Assembly: GCA_021234155.1 (NCBI GenBank)
Contig: JAJEKV010000011.1
Location: 434,001-498,000 of the forward strand
Source of the DNA: Isoetes taiwanensis
Taxonomy: Eukaryota > Streptophyta > Lycopodiopsida > Isoetales > Isoetaceae
Length of the DNA stretch: 64,000 nucleotides
Reading direction: 5' to 3'
Part shown: positions 32,308-42,117 of the stretch, in pieces
Position numbering within the stretch: the first letter of the stretch is position 1
Layout of the letters: each line of letters starts with the position of its first letter
Translations under genes and position numbers: made by a program
The notes under the pieces: generated by a model
The model's database searches: none
Seen by the model: the letters and a program-made list of their open reading frames with translations, nothing else
Told to the model about the DNA's origin: nothing

Positions 32308-33242
32308 CTAGTTAGCCAATATTTGCAATGACATAGCATGTCCATAACAAATTGTGCTGTCCATTAGAGCAGGCATATTACCAGAGGTCTTGGCTCTAAC
32401 AATATGTGACACTGAGTTCTTAGATGCGTCCATGGCTGAACGGAGTATGCCAAATCCTCTAAGGAGCTCGACCGTGCCATTAATAGCAACAGCCTCTCTG
32501 CTTTCATATGAAGGCAACGGCCAGCCTTTTCTTTTGGCAGACACTGTCTGGTCCTTGATGCTGGACTCCATCATCTGTGGATCATAAAACTGCCAGTCCA
32601 TGCAGTACAGATCAATGGTGCAATTCACGGGATCCTCCACCGTGCAACCAAGGAAGTCTATTCTTCCCTGCTTTTTCACCTCCCGCATGTTGACAATGAT
32701 GCCAAGCTGCATCACAACGTCCTGTTCACCACTTCTCGACTTTGTGAGGAGGCAAAGTTCTCTCCTCTTGTCCCCCTTTGTGGGGTCGACACCTTCCTCC
32801 AGAGGTATCGCCCTGACAATTTCCATGCACCATGGCCTTCCAGCCATGACCACGGTCTTCTGCGTCACAACATTTTGTATCTTGGACAACGAAGCTTCAC
32901 CAAAAAAAACAACTAATCAACATTCAAATGATGAAACCCCAACCCAACCCAATGCAGAAGTAACTTTGCACGTAAATGGCGCCACTGCGCCATTTGCATG
33001 CAAATGGAGCCACGCGCCATTTGCATTATACTACATCTGCTCTAAACTAACTACAAAACTAACACATCACAAAGAAATGGCGCGAACGCGCCATTTCTGA
33101 CAGAAGGACCACAGAAACTCACTCTCCTAGACACCTGGATACACGAAACAGCGCGGTAGCGCTATTTATATATCCATGACAACCTTTAAGATCCATAAAA
33201 AACCATAAAAAACAGTACGAACTAACCTGAACCCGAGGCCAT
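32308..33242 (-). CDS. Candidate 5' half of TE-A gene A
   Basis: A minus-strand ATG at 33242 opens a 16-bp exon (MASGS) with a GGTTCAG|GTTAGT donor. The intron (32895-33226) contains the TE-A palindromes, and after an AG acceptor the frame continues in phase: ASLSKIQNVVTQKTVVMAGR and on to a TAG at 32308. The ~200-residue protein has PWCMEIVRAIPLEE, CLLTKSRSGEQDVVMQLGII, GRIDFLGCTVEDPVNCTIDL YC and HIVRAKTSGNMPA; I recognise no domain. Strand, intron palindromes and position opposite gene B match gene A (8.8-11.4 kb), whose coding sequence starts abruptly at the CACTA end. I therefore infer one gene split by the CACTA element. It could also be a separate small gene. No internal stop is present in this part. 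Confidence 0.5.
32974..33170. repeat. Palindrome cluster 3, inside the gene A first intron
   Basis: AAATGGCGCCACTGCGCCAT, AAATGGAGCCACGCGCCATT, AAATGGCGCGAACGCGCCAT and AACAGCGCGGTAGCGCTATT lie within 200 bp, matching the palindromes at 8.4, 10.3 and 34.5 kb. Confidence 0.8.
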
Positions 33243-34104
33243 CGTATTTGCGACCGTACCGGGAGCGTACACGGACCGTATAAATTCTACTCCACCTTTT
33301 TTCCTGGAGCTCCCGGATCAACAGGCGCTACTGGAAGGCACTAGAGAGAGAAAGACAAAGGCGCTAGAGAGAGAAGGCGGAAGGCACTGGCCACTGGCGG
33401 AGGAGAAGGCGCTGGCGGAAGAGAAGGCAGATGAAAATGAAATGAGAGAAATGAAATGAAGAGAGAGAAATAAACCCGTCGAAAATATGGCGCGAAAGGA
33501 TTTGGCCCGCCAGCCCGTCCGCCCGCCACTTCATTTCTTTGCATCCGTCAACCCGGCCGGCCGGCCTTCCGTCCACCACTTCAATTTCAAAATTTGAATT
33601 TCCCGCCCGTCCGCCACTTGAATTTTAAAATTTGAATTCCCCGCCCGTCCGCCACTTGAATTTTAAAATTTGAATTCCCTGCCACTTTTTAAGTTTTCGC
33701 ATTGTCTCAAAGCCGTTTATAAAATCTGCGTGTATAGATATGGTAAACAGAAGGCGCTTTCGTCCTCGTATTCGCAGGTTGCGATTTTATGCTCCACGTC
33801 CTCGCTTCAACATTCGCAGGTACTTGCGCCTGAGAGGACTTGGCCGCCAAAGCAGGGCGCTCGCCAGACGTCTATTCCGCCTTAGGCATTGGTTCTTCAG
33901 GAGACTTATTTGAGCTGTGTTTCTTTGTCCAGCAGGCGCTTCTTTGGGCGCTACCTTCAGTTGCAGGCACTTTAGTTGGTTGCAGGTGCTTCACTTGGTT
34001 AGCAGGCGCTTCTTTATTTGATAGCAGGCGCTTCTTCATTTGATAGCAGGTGCTTCCTCTATTTTGAAGGCGCTTCTTTGAATCAAGGCTCTTCCCTTCT
34101 TTCA
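33243..34104. promoter_or_regulatory. Divergent promoter region between genes A and B of TE-A
   Basis: The region lies between the minus-strand ATG at 33242 and the plus-strand ATG at 34105. GTTTATAAAATC at about 33716 could serve as a TATA box for gene B, and a GAATTTATAC on the minus strand near 33282 for gene A. It contains three ~48-bp tandem units around 33560-33680 (CCGCCCGTCCGCCACTTGAA and TTTTAAAATTTGAATTC) and GA-rich repeats at 33335-33430. Confidence 0.45.
33920..34090. repeat. Degenerate repeat with AGCAGGCGCTTCTT core
   Basis: CAGGCGCTTCTT or close variants recur about seven times between 33931 and 34080, spaced roughly 20-25 bp, just upstream of the gene B start. This may be a 5' leader repeat or a binding-site array. 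Confidence 0.7.
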
Positions 34105-34192
34105 ATGGCAGATTCTCGATCTACAATGACCCCAAGGTTAGTGACTGTTCTGTTTTAGTGCTGAATTTTTCCTATAAGTGCAGAATAATGTT

Positions 34193-34460
34193 TCTACCCT
34201 GTAGTAATCTGTAGTAACCTGTAACAATCCAGGAAAGAATCTGTAGTTTGTAGTAATCTGTAGTAATCTGTAGTAATCTGTAATAATCCAGGAAATAATT
34301 TGTAGTACGTAGTAATCTGTAATAATCTTGTAGTCTATAGTAATCTCTACTAATGTGTAATCTGTAATCTTTAGTAATCTGTAGTAGCCTGTAGTTATAT
34401 GCAGTAATCTGTAGTAATTTTTAGTAATCTGTAGTCATCTGTAATGTGTAATCTGGTTTC
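34193..34460. repeat. Minisatellite with TCTGTAGTAA unit inside gene B intron 1
   Basis: About 20 degenerate copies of an 11-bp unit (AATCTGTAGTA and variants with AATAATCC) fill the first half of the intron at 34137-34724. Non-coding. Confidence 0.85.
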
Positions 34461-34491
34461 CTAAGTTTTCCTGTTTTGTTTCCTAAGGAAG

Positions 34492-34653
34492 CCAAATGGC
34501 GCTGGTGCGCCATTCGCCTCAAAATAGCGCAGCCGCGCCATTTGCCTCAAAATAGCACAGCCGTGCCATTAAGGCAAATGGCGCGGCTGCGCTATTTTGA
34601 GGCAAATGGCGCGGCTGCGCTATTTGAACAAATGGCGCACTCGCGCCATTTGC
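34492..34653. repeat. Palindrome cluster 4, gene B intron 1
   Basis: At least five copies of the TE-A palindrome in both orientations, e.g. AAATGGCGCTGGTGCGCCAT, AAATGGCGCGGCTGCGCTAT (twice) and AAATGGCGCACTCGCGCCAT, separated by CTCAAAATAGC. This is the densest cluster in the window. Confidence 0.85.
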
Positions 34654-37600
34654 CTATTTTGTCAATATTTTCTGGTCATTTCCGCGGGGTTTCTAACAAT
34701 GTGTGTGTCATTGTATGCTTTCAGGAAAAGGACCTTGCAGAACTTCCTCTGTGGTGACATGGTTGTTGCCAGGGGGCATGAACTGCATAGAGGGCACATA
34801 CATGGAAAGAACATTGACTTTAGGAATGTCGTCGTGGAGGTCACTGAAGCCATAATTCCATCCCATGTGCTTCCCATTCCATGTGCAGGCGCGGATAATG
34901 TTGCTGAAGCCGTAGGCACATTTATCGAATGGCCAAGAAATGACGTGAGAATCTGTCCAGATGCTTCACCTGTATCATCATCTGATACCGAAACCCCCAA
35001 CCTGCCTAGTAGTTCCTCTGCATCGTCATCACCCAGTTCTCCTTCATACCAGTCAATAAGCAACACAGAGAACTTGGTGAACTTATGCAGTGACAATGTT
35101 GTTGTTGGCAGAGGTCATTGGCTGAATAGAAGTAGCATCCATGGGAAGGATGTCGATGCACAGAACGTAGCTGTGCAAGTTATCGAGGCTGTGGTGCCAA
35201 CTCACATGCTTCCGATTGCATGTGCAGGTGCAGATAATATTGCAGAGGCTGTGGGCACATTCATCGAATAGCCTCGAAGCGATATACGTTTTCATGGCAT
35301 TGATGCAGCCCATGATGAGACACCAAGATCAGACGGGGATACCTACCTCACACAACTCATACATAGAATCTGTGGAGGCAGTGTCAGATGCAGATGAATA
35401 GATTGATCCATCAGTGGATTTAGCTACTCGGTTTGCTCGCAGAATACCATCAGATGATGATGAGCCACCACCTAGTTACTCACGAACAGAACTCTTGGAC
35501 ATGCAGTGCCACATTCTCCATTCTTGTACTAGAACTAAATATGCAGAAGCTATAGTTCTATTCAGTGATCCACAGGATGCTGTTGATGATGAATTCTTAG
35601 GAGACACAAAGGTTGGCCTTTGTGTTGGAAAGGTGCTTCCTGAACTAATGAAAGAGGATCTGAGATGTCATGCTTGTGCAGAAAGGCCAAGTGAGAATGC
35701 ACTTGTTCGGTGGAAAAATAGTGATGTGATGCTGCTGGATGGAAGGACTGTCTCACAACATCTGCAAGCTCGAGAAGCTAAAGAAAATGAGGATATAGAG
35801 CTATCATTTGAGGACAACATTCAGGCTCAATTCAAATGAAAAAGGAAGTATACTTACACAAATAGGATTCCAAGAGAGCACAAGGGAAAAAGCAAAGAGG
35901 AAAGGCTATGCTCAACAAGTTCCATCAACAAGTTTATGAAGTCAAGCTGCTGCAAAAATACCTGCAACAAGAAACTTACCAAGCATCAAGTACATGAATT
36001 AAGAAAAGAATTTTTATCCCAACCATACAATGCAAGCGTTACGTTTTTTTTTTACGTGCTGAGTGTGACTTACATAGGAGAAGGAGAGGACAGGATAGTG
36101 CTCAAGGGGATGGAATTCTGTCTGGCTGGGTGGTGCATGGCTTTAGGTATCAGTCAGTCAACATTTTACAATTGGAGAAACAGATTTGAAGCAGGTGGAA
36201 AGGTAGATGAACATGGTAATACTGGCTCTAAGAAGCCTAGATCCACTACACTGGCCACCGAATGTGTACTAGACAGATTCATTCAGGAGAATGCTGAAAG
36301 TATTCCCCATAGGAGCAAAAGAGGTAGAGATGATGTAAGAGAAAATGTACGCAAGCTTCCTTCCATTCTTAATAAGAAGCTTATACATAAAGAAGTTGGT
36401 GCAGTCATTGAAGAGCTTACAGGAACAACTGTAGCCTTGAACTCTTTATAGGATATGGAAAAGGGAATTTCCAGATGTTAGCATTGCAAAAAATACAGCC
36501 TTCTCTAAATGCAACATCTGCGTGGTAATTAAGCAAAAGCTGGAAAAAACAAAAGATACAAGAGAGAGATGAAATCTTGCAATTCAACGTCGGTCTCATA
36601 TGCTAGAGCAACGTTCTTGCAGAAGTCAATATTGGCATTGGAGAGCATTGTCACAGCTGTCTCCAGAAAATCATCTATGTATAATACATGATAAGACGGA
36701 TCAGGTTAAGACTTTAGTGCCTAGAGAGGTGATCGCTTGAAGAGCAGTTTTGACAGGAGCTCTGATTCATGGGCATGGTGGTCGTGCCTATGGTCATTTC
36801 TCACTTGATTTATGGAAAGATGATTCAAACTTCTACATTGGTTCACTTTCTAGGATATTGCATAACTTGGAATTGGTACAAGAGGACAAGATAGGTGACT
36901 TATGTGGAAGTAAGTCTGCATATTGCAAATGGATGCAAGCAGTCAAGGATATCAATCCTTTGAAGAACAAACTTGCTTCTATGCCAGAAGTATTGCCAAA
37001 TGCTTCAACTACAACGAATCCTGAGGTGTTCAACCCTCTCCCCCGAAATCTCTATTTGCAACTTGATAATGCATCAGGGCAAAACAAAAATAGGTATGTC
37101 TTTTCATACTTATCTTATTTGACTTGGCTTAAGGTCTTTGATGAGATCCAAGTGGGCTTTATGACGGTCGGCCACACCCATGATGATATTGATGCTTTAT
37201 TTGGAAAATTTTCAACCTTGATGACTTCATCGGATGCTTTGACACTACCAAAGCTACTTGTTCAGCAAGTGCAATGCAAAATCTCCAATTCCATACTTTA
37301 TTGATGAAGTTCCAAATTGGAAGGCTTTTGTGAAGGGATTCATCCCTGATAAGGGCCAATGCCTGGTTGGGCATACTGAACCATTGCTCTTCAAATTTAA
37401 GATGGCAGGAGATTGGCCTGTTATACAATACAAAATGCGTCCTACACATAAAGAGTGGCTTTCAGCAGATTCTCCAGGAGTTAGAATGTAGAAGGAGGAT
37501 GAACATGGTCAGCCAATGCTACCAAGTGGTGTGCCACAAAATATTCCTTCTAGACCAACATTGAAGGATCTTCCAGGGTTGAAGGATAGCATCAAAAATA

Positions 37601-38377
37601 CATCTCCCTATGGAAGGACATATGTAAGAATCAAGAGAGTAGCTTGTTTGCAAGGCAATACACAGCAAGTGTTGAGTATTGGAGCCAGCTTTTTATCTCT
37701 TTGGAGGATGTTGCTCCAGGACGTCCTCAAAATGATGCATTTTTGCCACAAACAAGACAAGCTCCTCTAGAACAAACATCATTTGTTCCAGAGGTCGACG
37801 TATCTGCCTTGGTCACGCGACCTTTACCATCTTATTGTGGCCCGTCAGATGGCCGTCCAGTGTTGCCTCTTGAAGAGTTTGATCCTCACGTACATGTGAC
37901 AAAGGGTATGTTTGTTCTAGTCAGACCTGGAGATGATAACACTGCCACTTGGTTAGGATATGCAGAGGAGAATGCTGCTCTTGATCCAGAATCTACATAT
38001 TTTGGCCATATTTTTGTATCGTGGTGGAAGCCTACTGGAGGGGACTACAAAGACTGCTTAACTAAGCGTTGGCGGCCTAATCCTTCCGATCCTTCAAGGT
38101 ACGAAAATTTAGATGCTATTCATTATGCTTGGGATGCCAATGGCAAGAGGCCGAAAACAATCCAAATTCCGAAATATATTGTAGACATGTGGAAAGACAT
38201 AGCACATTGTTCATCTTAATACATGAGATCTTGTACTTGTAATACATATCTTTCATCTTAATACATAAGATCTTGTACATTATTGTAATGTACATCATAT
38301 ATAACTGCTTACATCTTTAATATATAAATGCATACATGATTCATAGATAAGATGGTCAGAAGTGCTTATATGGTGAT

Positions 38378-38620
38378 TCACTCATCATCATGATCTGTTG
38401 TGGTGATCCCACTTATCTCATAGCTGTTGTGCTCGGGAAGCCAAATGAGGTGGATCATAACAAGAATCAGCCCGGGGCAACGAATCTCAGCACCATTGGC
38501 TTTGGATTGCAGGTAGGGATCAAGAAGAATACCCCTATCACTGCAACCCACAAGATCAGTGTAGCTCATTGAGCACTTGATCGCCTCGATGTGGTGAACA
38601 GAAGAAGGCGAATAATCCAT
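38378..38620 (-). CDS. 80-codon gene 1 of a three-member family
   Basis: An intact ATG frame of exactly 80 codons. The sequence has IKCSMSYTDLVGC, a DPYLQSKANG block, VMIHLIWLPEHNSYEI and an acidic DDE C-terminus. It shares IKCxMSYxDLxxC, LQSKA, IHLxWLP and DDE with the gene at 38861-39103, and I-C-M, IHLIW and DDSE with the plus-strand gene at 39332. A TATA-like ACTATAAAAG lies on the minus strand near 38657-38665, and the upstream region is homologous to that of gene 2. No known domain is recognised. It sits 160 bp beyond gene B in tail-to-tail orientation. It is probably a TE-A accessory protein; the role is unknown. Confidence 0.65.
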   Translation of the reverse strand: MDYSPSSVHHIEAIKCSMSYTDLVGCSDRGILLDPYLQSKANGAEIRCPGLILVMIHLIWLPEHNSYEISGITTTDHDDE

Positions 38621-38860
38621 TAGAGATGAATGACCTCTAGCCCCGAATGGAGCTGCTTTTATAGTGAAGTAAAATTATTGATGTGAATTATTGGGGTAGA
38701 CTGTAGCGCCATTATTGTAAGTATCATGTACTCGTACAAGTATGAAATATTTAATTACTCAGATTCTATACATCAACTAATATTCACTATGCTTATATTA
38801 TTATATCCTTAACAGATACACAAATCATAAGTGCTTATATTTATACATATCATCATTGAT

Positions 38861-39103
38861 TCACTCATCATCAACACCTGCTGAGGTGATGGCATTCAGC
38901 TCATAGTTCTCCTGATCAGGAAGCCAATATAGGTGGATCACAACACGAGTGAGCTTCCTGCAACCACTCGCAGGACCATCTGCTTTGGATTGCAGCCATG
39001 GATCCATCTTGACACCCTTTATTGCGCAATCATACAGATCACTGTAGCTCATGTAGCACTTGATGGTTCGGATGTTCTCCGGACGATCAGGCAAGGAAGC
39101 CAT
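38861..39103 (-). CDS. 80-codon gene 2 of a three-member family
   Basis: An intact ATG frame, same length as gene 1. Motifs: IRTIKCYMSYSDLYDC, MDPWLQSKADGP, VVIHLYWLPDQENYEL and a VDDE end. The 60 bases upstream of the ATG match those of gene 1 (ATGAATGACCTCTA and GTATAGTGAAGTAAAATTAT on the plus strand), so genes 1 and 2 arose by tandem duplication including the promoter. Substitutions between them are spread over the protein while conserved residues persist, which suggests selection. It is divergent from gene 3 across 228 bp. Function unknown. Confidence 0.65.
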   Translation of the reverse strand: MASLPDRPENIRTIKCYMSYSDLYDCAIKGVKMDPWLQSKADGPASGCRKLTRVVIHLYWLPDQENYELNAITSAGVDDE

Positions 39104-39331
39104 GGGAGATGAATGACCTCTAAGACCGAATGGTATAGTGAAGTAAAATTATTGATGTCCACTGCAGCAAAATTATTGGGTATATACGAGTACCATACAA
39201 GTATGTATATGATCCAATAATTTCCATGTATATACCATCAATAATTTTGGTGCTACATACCATCAATAATTTTGGTGGGTATAAATATACATCAAATTGC
39301 CGAGTGCAGCAACATTGGCCTCCATCTAGCT
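39104..39331. promoter_or_regulatory. Shared promoter of 80-codon genes 2 and 3
   Basis: A head-to-head spacer with AAAATTATTGATG on the gene 2 side and two CATCAATAATTTTGG copies on the gene 3 side, forming an inverted arrangement. TATAAATATAC at 39280-39290 is a good TATA box for gene 3. Confidence 0.55.
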
Positions 39332-39574
39332 ATGACGCATTCTGGTCCTGAACGTGATTCTATCACTTGCAAGATGAATCATGAGAACTTCAAGCGATGC
39401 CGTGAGCGAGATATACCGCTTGAAGACTGGATCACCACTGTTGCTCTCAATCCTCGCCATTATCCTGATCCCTTCGATGTTATCATCCATCTTATATGGA
39501 ATAGAGAGCATCAAATGTTCATGATCGAAAGGATCTCTGGAGCGCCTTCTGCTGCTTCTGATGATTCAGAATAG
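39332..39574 (+). CDS. 80-codon gene 3 of a three-member family
   Basis: The ATG at 39332 gives again exactly 80 codons; the frame is open further upstream, but this start matches the paralogues and follows a TATA box by about 45 bp. The sequence has SITCKMNHENFKRCRERDIP, LEDWITT, DPFDVIIHLIWNREHQMFMI and an acidic DDSE end. It aligns with genes 1 and 2 without gaps at I-C-M, F/L..C, the D/E-x-W/Y block, V-I-I-H-L-x-W and the acidic tail, but is clearly more diverged. No known fold is recognised. Confidence 0.65.
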   Translation: MTHSGPERDSITCKMNHENFKRCRERDIPLEDWITTVALNPRHYPDPFDVIIHLIWNREHQMFMIERISGAPSAASDDSE

Positions 39575-39579
39575 TAAGA

Positions 39580-39850
39580 GTAGAAGAATAATATTACTTA
39601 TCATCTTGTTGTAATCTGGTTGTGTTATTATACAACAGGTATATATAACCTTTTGTAATACACATAACCATACTATAAGTAATAGTAGAAGAATAATAGT
39701 ACATGTTATCTTATTGTAATCTGGTTGTGTTAGTATACAACAGGTACATAACCATACTATATGTTCTGAGGTATAGTATGCAACAGGTATACATAACCTT
39801 TTGTAATACACATAACCATACTATAAGTATTGAGGTATACATAACCCTCC
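39580..39850. repeat. Tandem repeat downstream of 80-codon gene 3
   Basis: Units containing TTGTAATCTGGTTGTGTTA, TACAACAGGTATA and ACACATAACCATACTATAAG occur two to three times with a period of about 110 bp. Non-coding; it may lie in the 3' untranslated region. Confidence 0.8.
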
Positions 39851-40083
39851 AAGGTATACTATATAAAATTTATTCCAACTTGTCTTCAGAATTCCAAATT
39901 TAATGAAACTCTACTTTACAGACCGAATCGACTACACATTCGAGCTTGTAGAGGTCAGACTATTGATGGCCGTTTGACTGTAAGCAGGTCTGAACTAGAT
40001 TAGTAGAACAAGAAAAAGACATTCCACTTGCATTTGCAACCGGTTTTGTGCTAGGGACCCATGGGTACGAGGGGGTTTCTGGC

Positions 40084-40305
40084 GGGAAACCGCCTGGCGG
40101 CGCCGCCGTGCGCATGTGGACCACTGCTATGGCGAAATTCCGTCCCTGTACGTGGACCACTGCTATGGCAAAATTCCGTCCCTGTTCGTTTCTTGCCGTC
40201 TCTGTTCTGTTCTCACTATTTTGTAGAGCTGTTTTGCCATTTCCAGGACGGATTTCCAAGGCCGATTTGCCATTTCCAGGGCCGATTTGCCATTTGCAAG
40301 GCAAG
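40084..40305. repeat. Short direct repeats, GC-rich
   Basis: TGGACCACTGCTATGGCRAA with ATTCCGTCCCTGT occurs twice, and GCCGATTTGCCATTTCCAG type units follow three times. Nearby GGCGGCGCCGCC palindromes (40099 and 40766) may mark another small element, perhaps the right flank of TE-A. Confidence 0.6.
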
Positions 40306-41251
40306 CAAGAATACTTGGCAGTTTTAGAATGACTCTGCAGGGCCATTGAATGCTTCTTGCAGAGCTATGTAAGAGGACATCCGGCAAAAGTATGGAAAGA
40401 GGAGATATGGTGGATGCCAAAGACATCTATGGGTTGATTGGTGCTTAGAAGACACTTTGATTTCGAGGAATCGAGCATACTCTGCCTTCAAATTAAGAAG
40501 AGGACTATGGCGAAGCAAGAGACACTGATTTGAGGAAAATACAGCAAAGGAAAATAGAGCAAGAAAATCCGATTGATCTTTTATTGTTCTAAGCAAGAAC
40601 GACTTCACGGCAAGAAAAAAATGGCAGGAGCCTCGACTTAGAACTTGAAGGCACCATAGCCAAAGGTTGAAGACGCCATAGCCGCCCTACCGGAGTTTAG
40701 CCAGAGCGAAGCAAGAACCGACCTGTGCAACAGACGAAAAAAAGTTTATTCGTTGGCAGGCTTGGCGGCGCCGCTTAGACATAGTATAACCTAGGTTATC
40801 TGAAAGGAACAAATAGTATAATTACCAGGAATTTTGCCTTAGCAGTGGTTTACGTCTTCCAAATCCATGTCTACCAAGTCTTAACTCGAAAGCAGTAATG
40901 GATTTATTGTTAGTCAGATCCCATAGCAGAAATGCATAAATCTGAAACCTGTTTAGTCACTCGAATGCCTTATCCAGATTCAGGAAGAAATCCTTACACG
41001 CTCCATTAGTTCTACATGTGTTTTTCTTCATGTGTCCTAAACTATGTTGTACTTGTAATGGTGCTGGGCAAACATTGGGAACCTCTCCACGATACGTGGT
41101 CTTTATTGAGATGAGGTCTTTTCTCACACATGCAAATTTATCAATGATTTGCTATAGGATCAAGTGCATGTTGAAGCAAAAGAGCATACGTAGGTGTGTC
41201 ATTAGGATACCTAGCAAAAAACCTAAATGGTGAGATAAGTTGGCGTAGTTA
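40306..41251. other. Stretch without recognisable gene
   Basis: No convincing exon. The repeated wording GCGAAGCAAGA (40505, 40688) suggests decayed transposon sequence. Confidence 0.35.
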
Positions 41252-41372
41252 GCATTGGACTAAAGTTTTTTTTTTTTTTGAAGAACTGTGTCATCAATAT
41301 ATTAAAAGAATGGTAATGTTACAAAGCCAGTGAGGAGGAAGGAGAACTGCCCCAAAGCGTTGGACTAAAGTT
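41252..41372 (-). mobile_element. Severely 5'-truncated LINE with target-site duplication
   Basis: An 89-bp insert (41268-41356) begins with a poly-T run (poly-A on the minus strand) next to GAAGAACTGTGTCATCAATATA, the typical 3' tail of plant L1 elements. It is flanked by a 16-bp direct repeat GCATTGGACTAAAGTT (41252-41267) and GCGTTGGACTAAAGTT (41357-41372). Confidence 0.8.
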
Positions 41373-41450
41373 GAAAACTTGTAACTGGAATTTTGTGTGC
41401 ATTCTACTCCAAAACTTGTAACTGGAATTTTGTGTGCATTCTACTTTAGA
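41373..41450. repeat. 39-bp tandem duplication
   Basis: AAAACTTGTAACTGGAATTT followed by TGTGTGCATTCTAC occurs twice in direct succession next to the LINE insertion. Confidence 0.85.
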
Positions 41451-42117
41451 TTGTTGAGAACTATATGCATGTTCCCAAATATCCAAGTTTATATTTTAGC
41501 ATAGTAATAGTGTCCAACGGTGCTGGAGTTTAGCTAGGAACCTATAAATGATAAGTCAACAATGAGAAGAGAGTGCATAATTTGGTTTCGATGTTCATTT
41601 ACATCTACGCATAATTTGGTTTTGCATGCAGTTTTTGTATTACAAAGTAGAATAGAATAACTTTTCTCTTTGACATAAAAGCCCCATGCTTTAGTATCCA
41701 TTTGACTTAGCTCTAGTCACATTCACTAAGCAAATGTTTATGTTGAACCTTTAGAAATGTTCAATTATACTATGTGAAAGAGAAATAATAATATGCCCAC
41801 CAAGACACTTTCAAAACATCAACCAATTTGCTAAAGTTTTTTTTAGCATGTCATCCTCAAAATGTCAACCAATTTTCTTTGTGCATGTCATCCTCGTGCG
41901 TTCTAGATTAGTCTATATCTTGGTACTACCAGTGCAAGAATTAAAGTTGAATTTTATGCTTCCCCAGCTAAATACATATGATTTGTATTTTTTACTCTTC
42001 ATGATCCTTGTAATGCATTATGGCATTTGCATGCAAGCATACCACGTTGGACCTTCACTATTATGGCATACTACTTTCTTCTGCTAAATAAAAACATCAC
42101 GGCACAGAAATACTATT

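Larger units (their letters stand above)
34105..38219 (+). pseudogene. TE-A gene B: DUF8039-like repeats plus HTH/DUF7869-like transposase
   Basis: Exon 1 (34105-34136, MADSRSTMTPR) is spliced in phase to 34725 (KRTLQNFLCGDMVVARGHEL). Two DUF8039-like repeats follow, each ending AEAVGTFIEWPR..R; in the second the Trp is a TAG (35269-35271). Then come an acidic segment, a Cys cluster (SSCCKNTCNKKLT), a helix-turn-helix-like part (MALGISQSTFYNWRNRFEAG), KCNICVVIK, IIHDKTDQVKT, HGHGGRAYGHFSLDLW, LYLQLDNASGQNKNRYVFSY and VGFMTVGHTHDDIDALFGKF. The last four are the conserved order of DUF7869 proteins, probably an RNase-H-like transposase core. The C-terminus (37644-38219) is WYGY-type with VSWWKPTGGDYKDC. 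Further stops at 35399, 35837, 36738 and 37489 and frameshifts near 36.44, 37.28 and 37.64 kb show it is dead. It runs divergently from gene A and probably moved TE-A. Confidence 0.7.
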
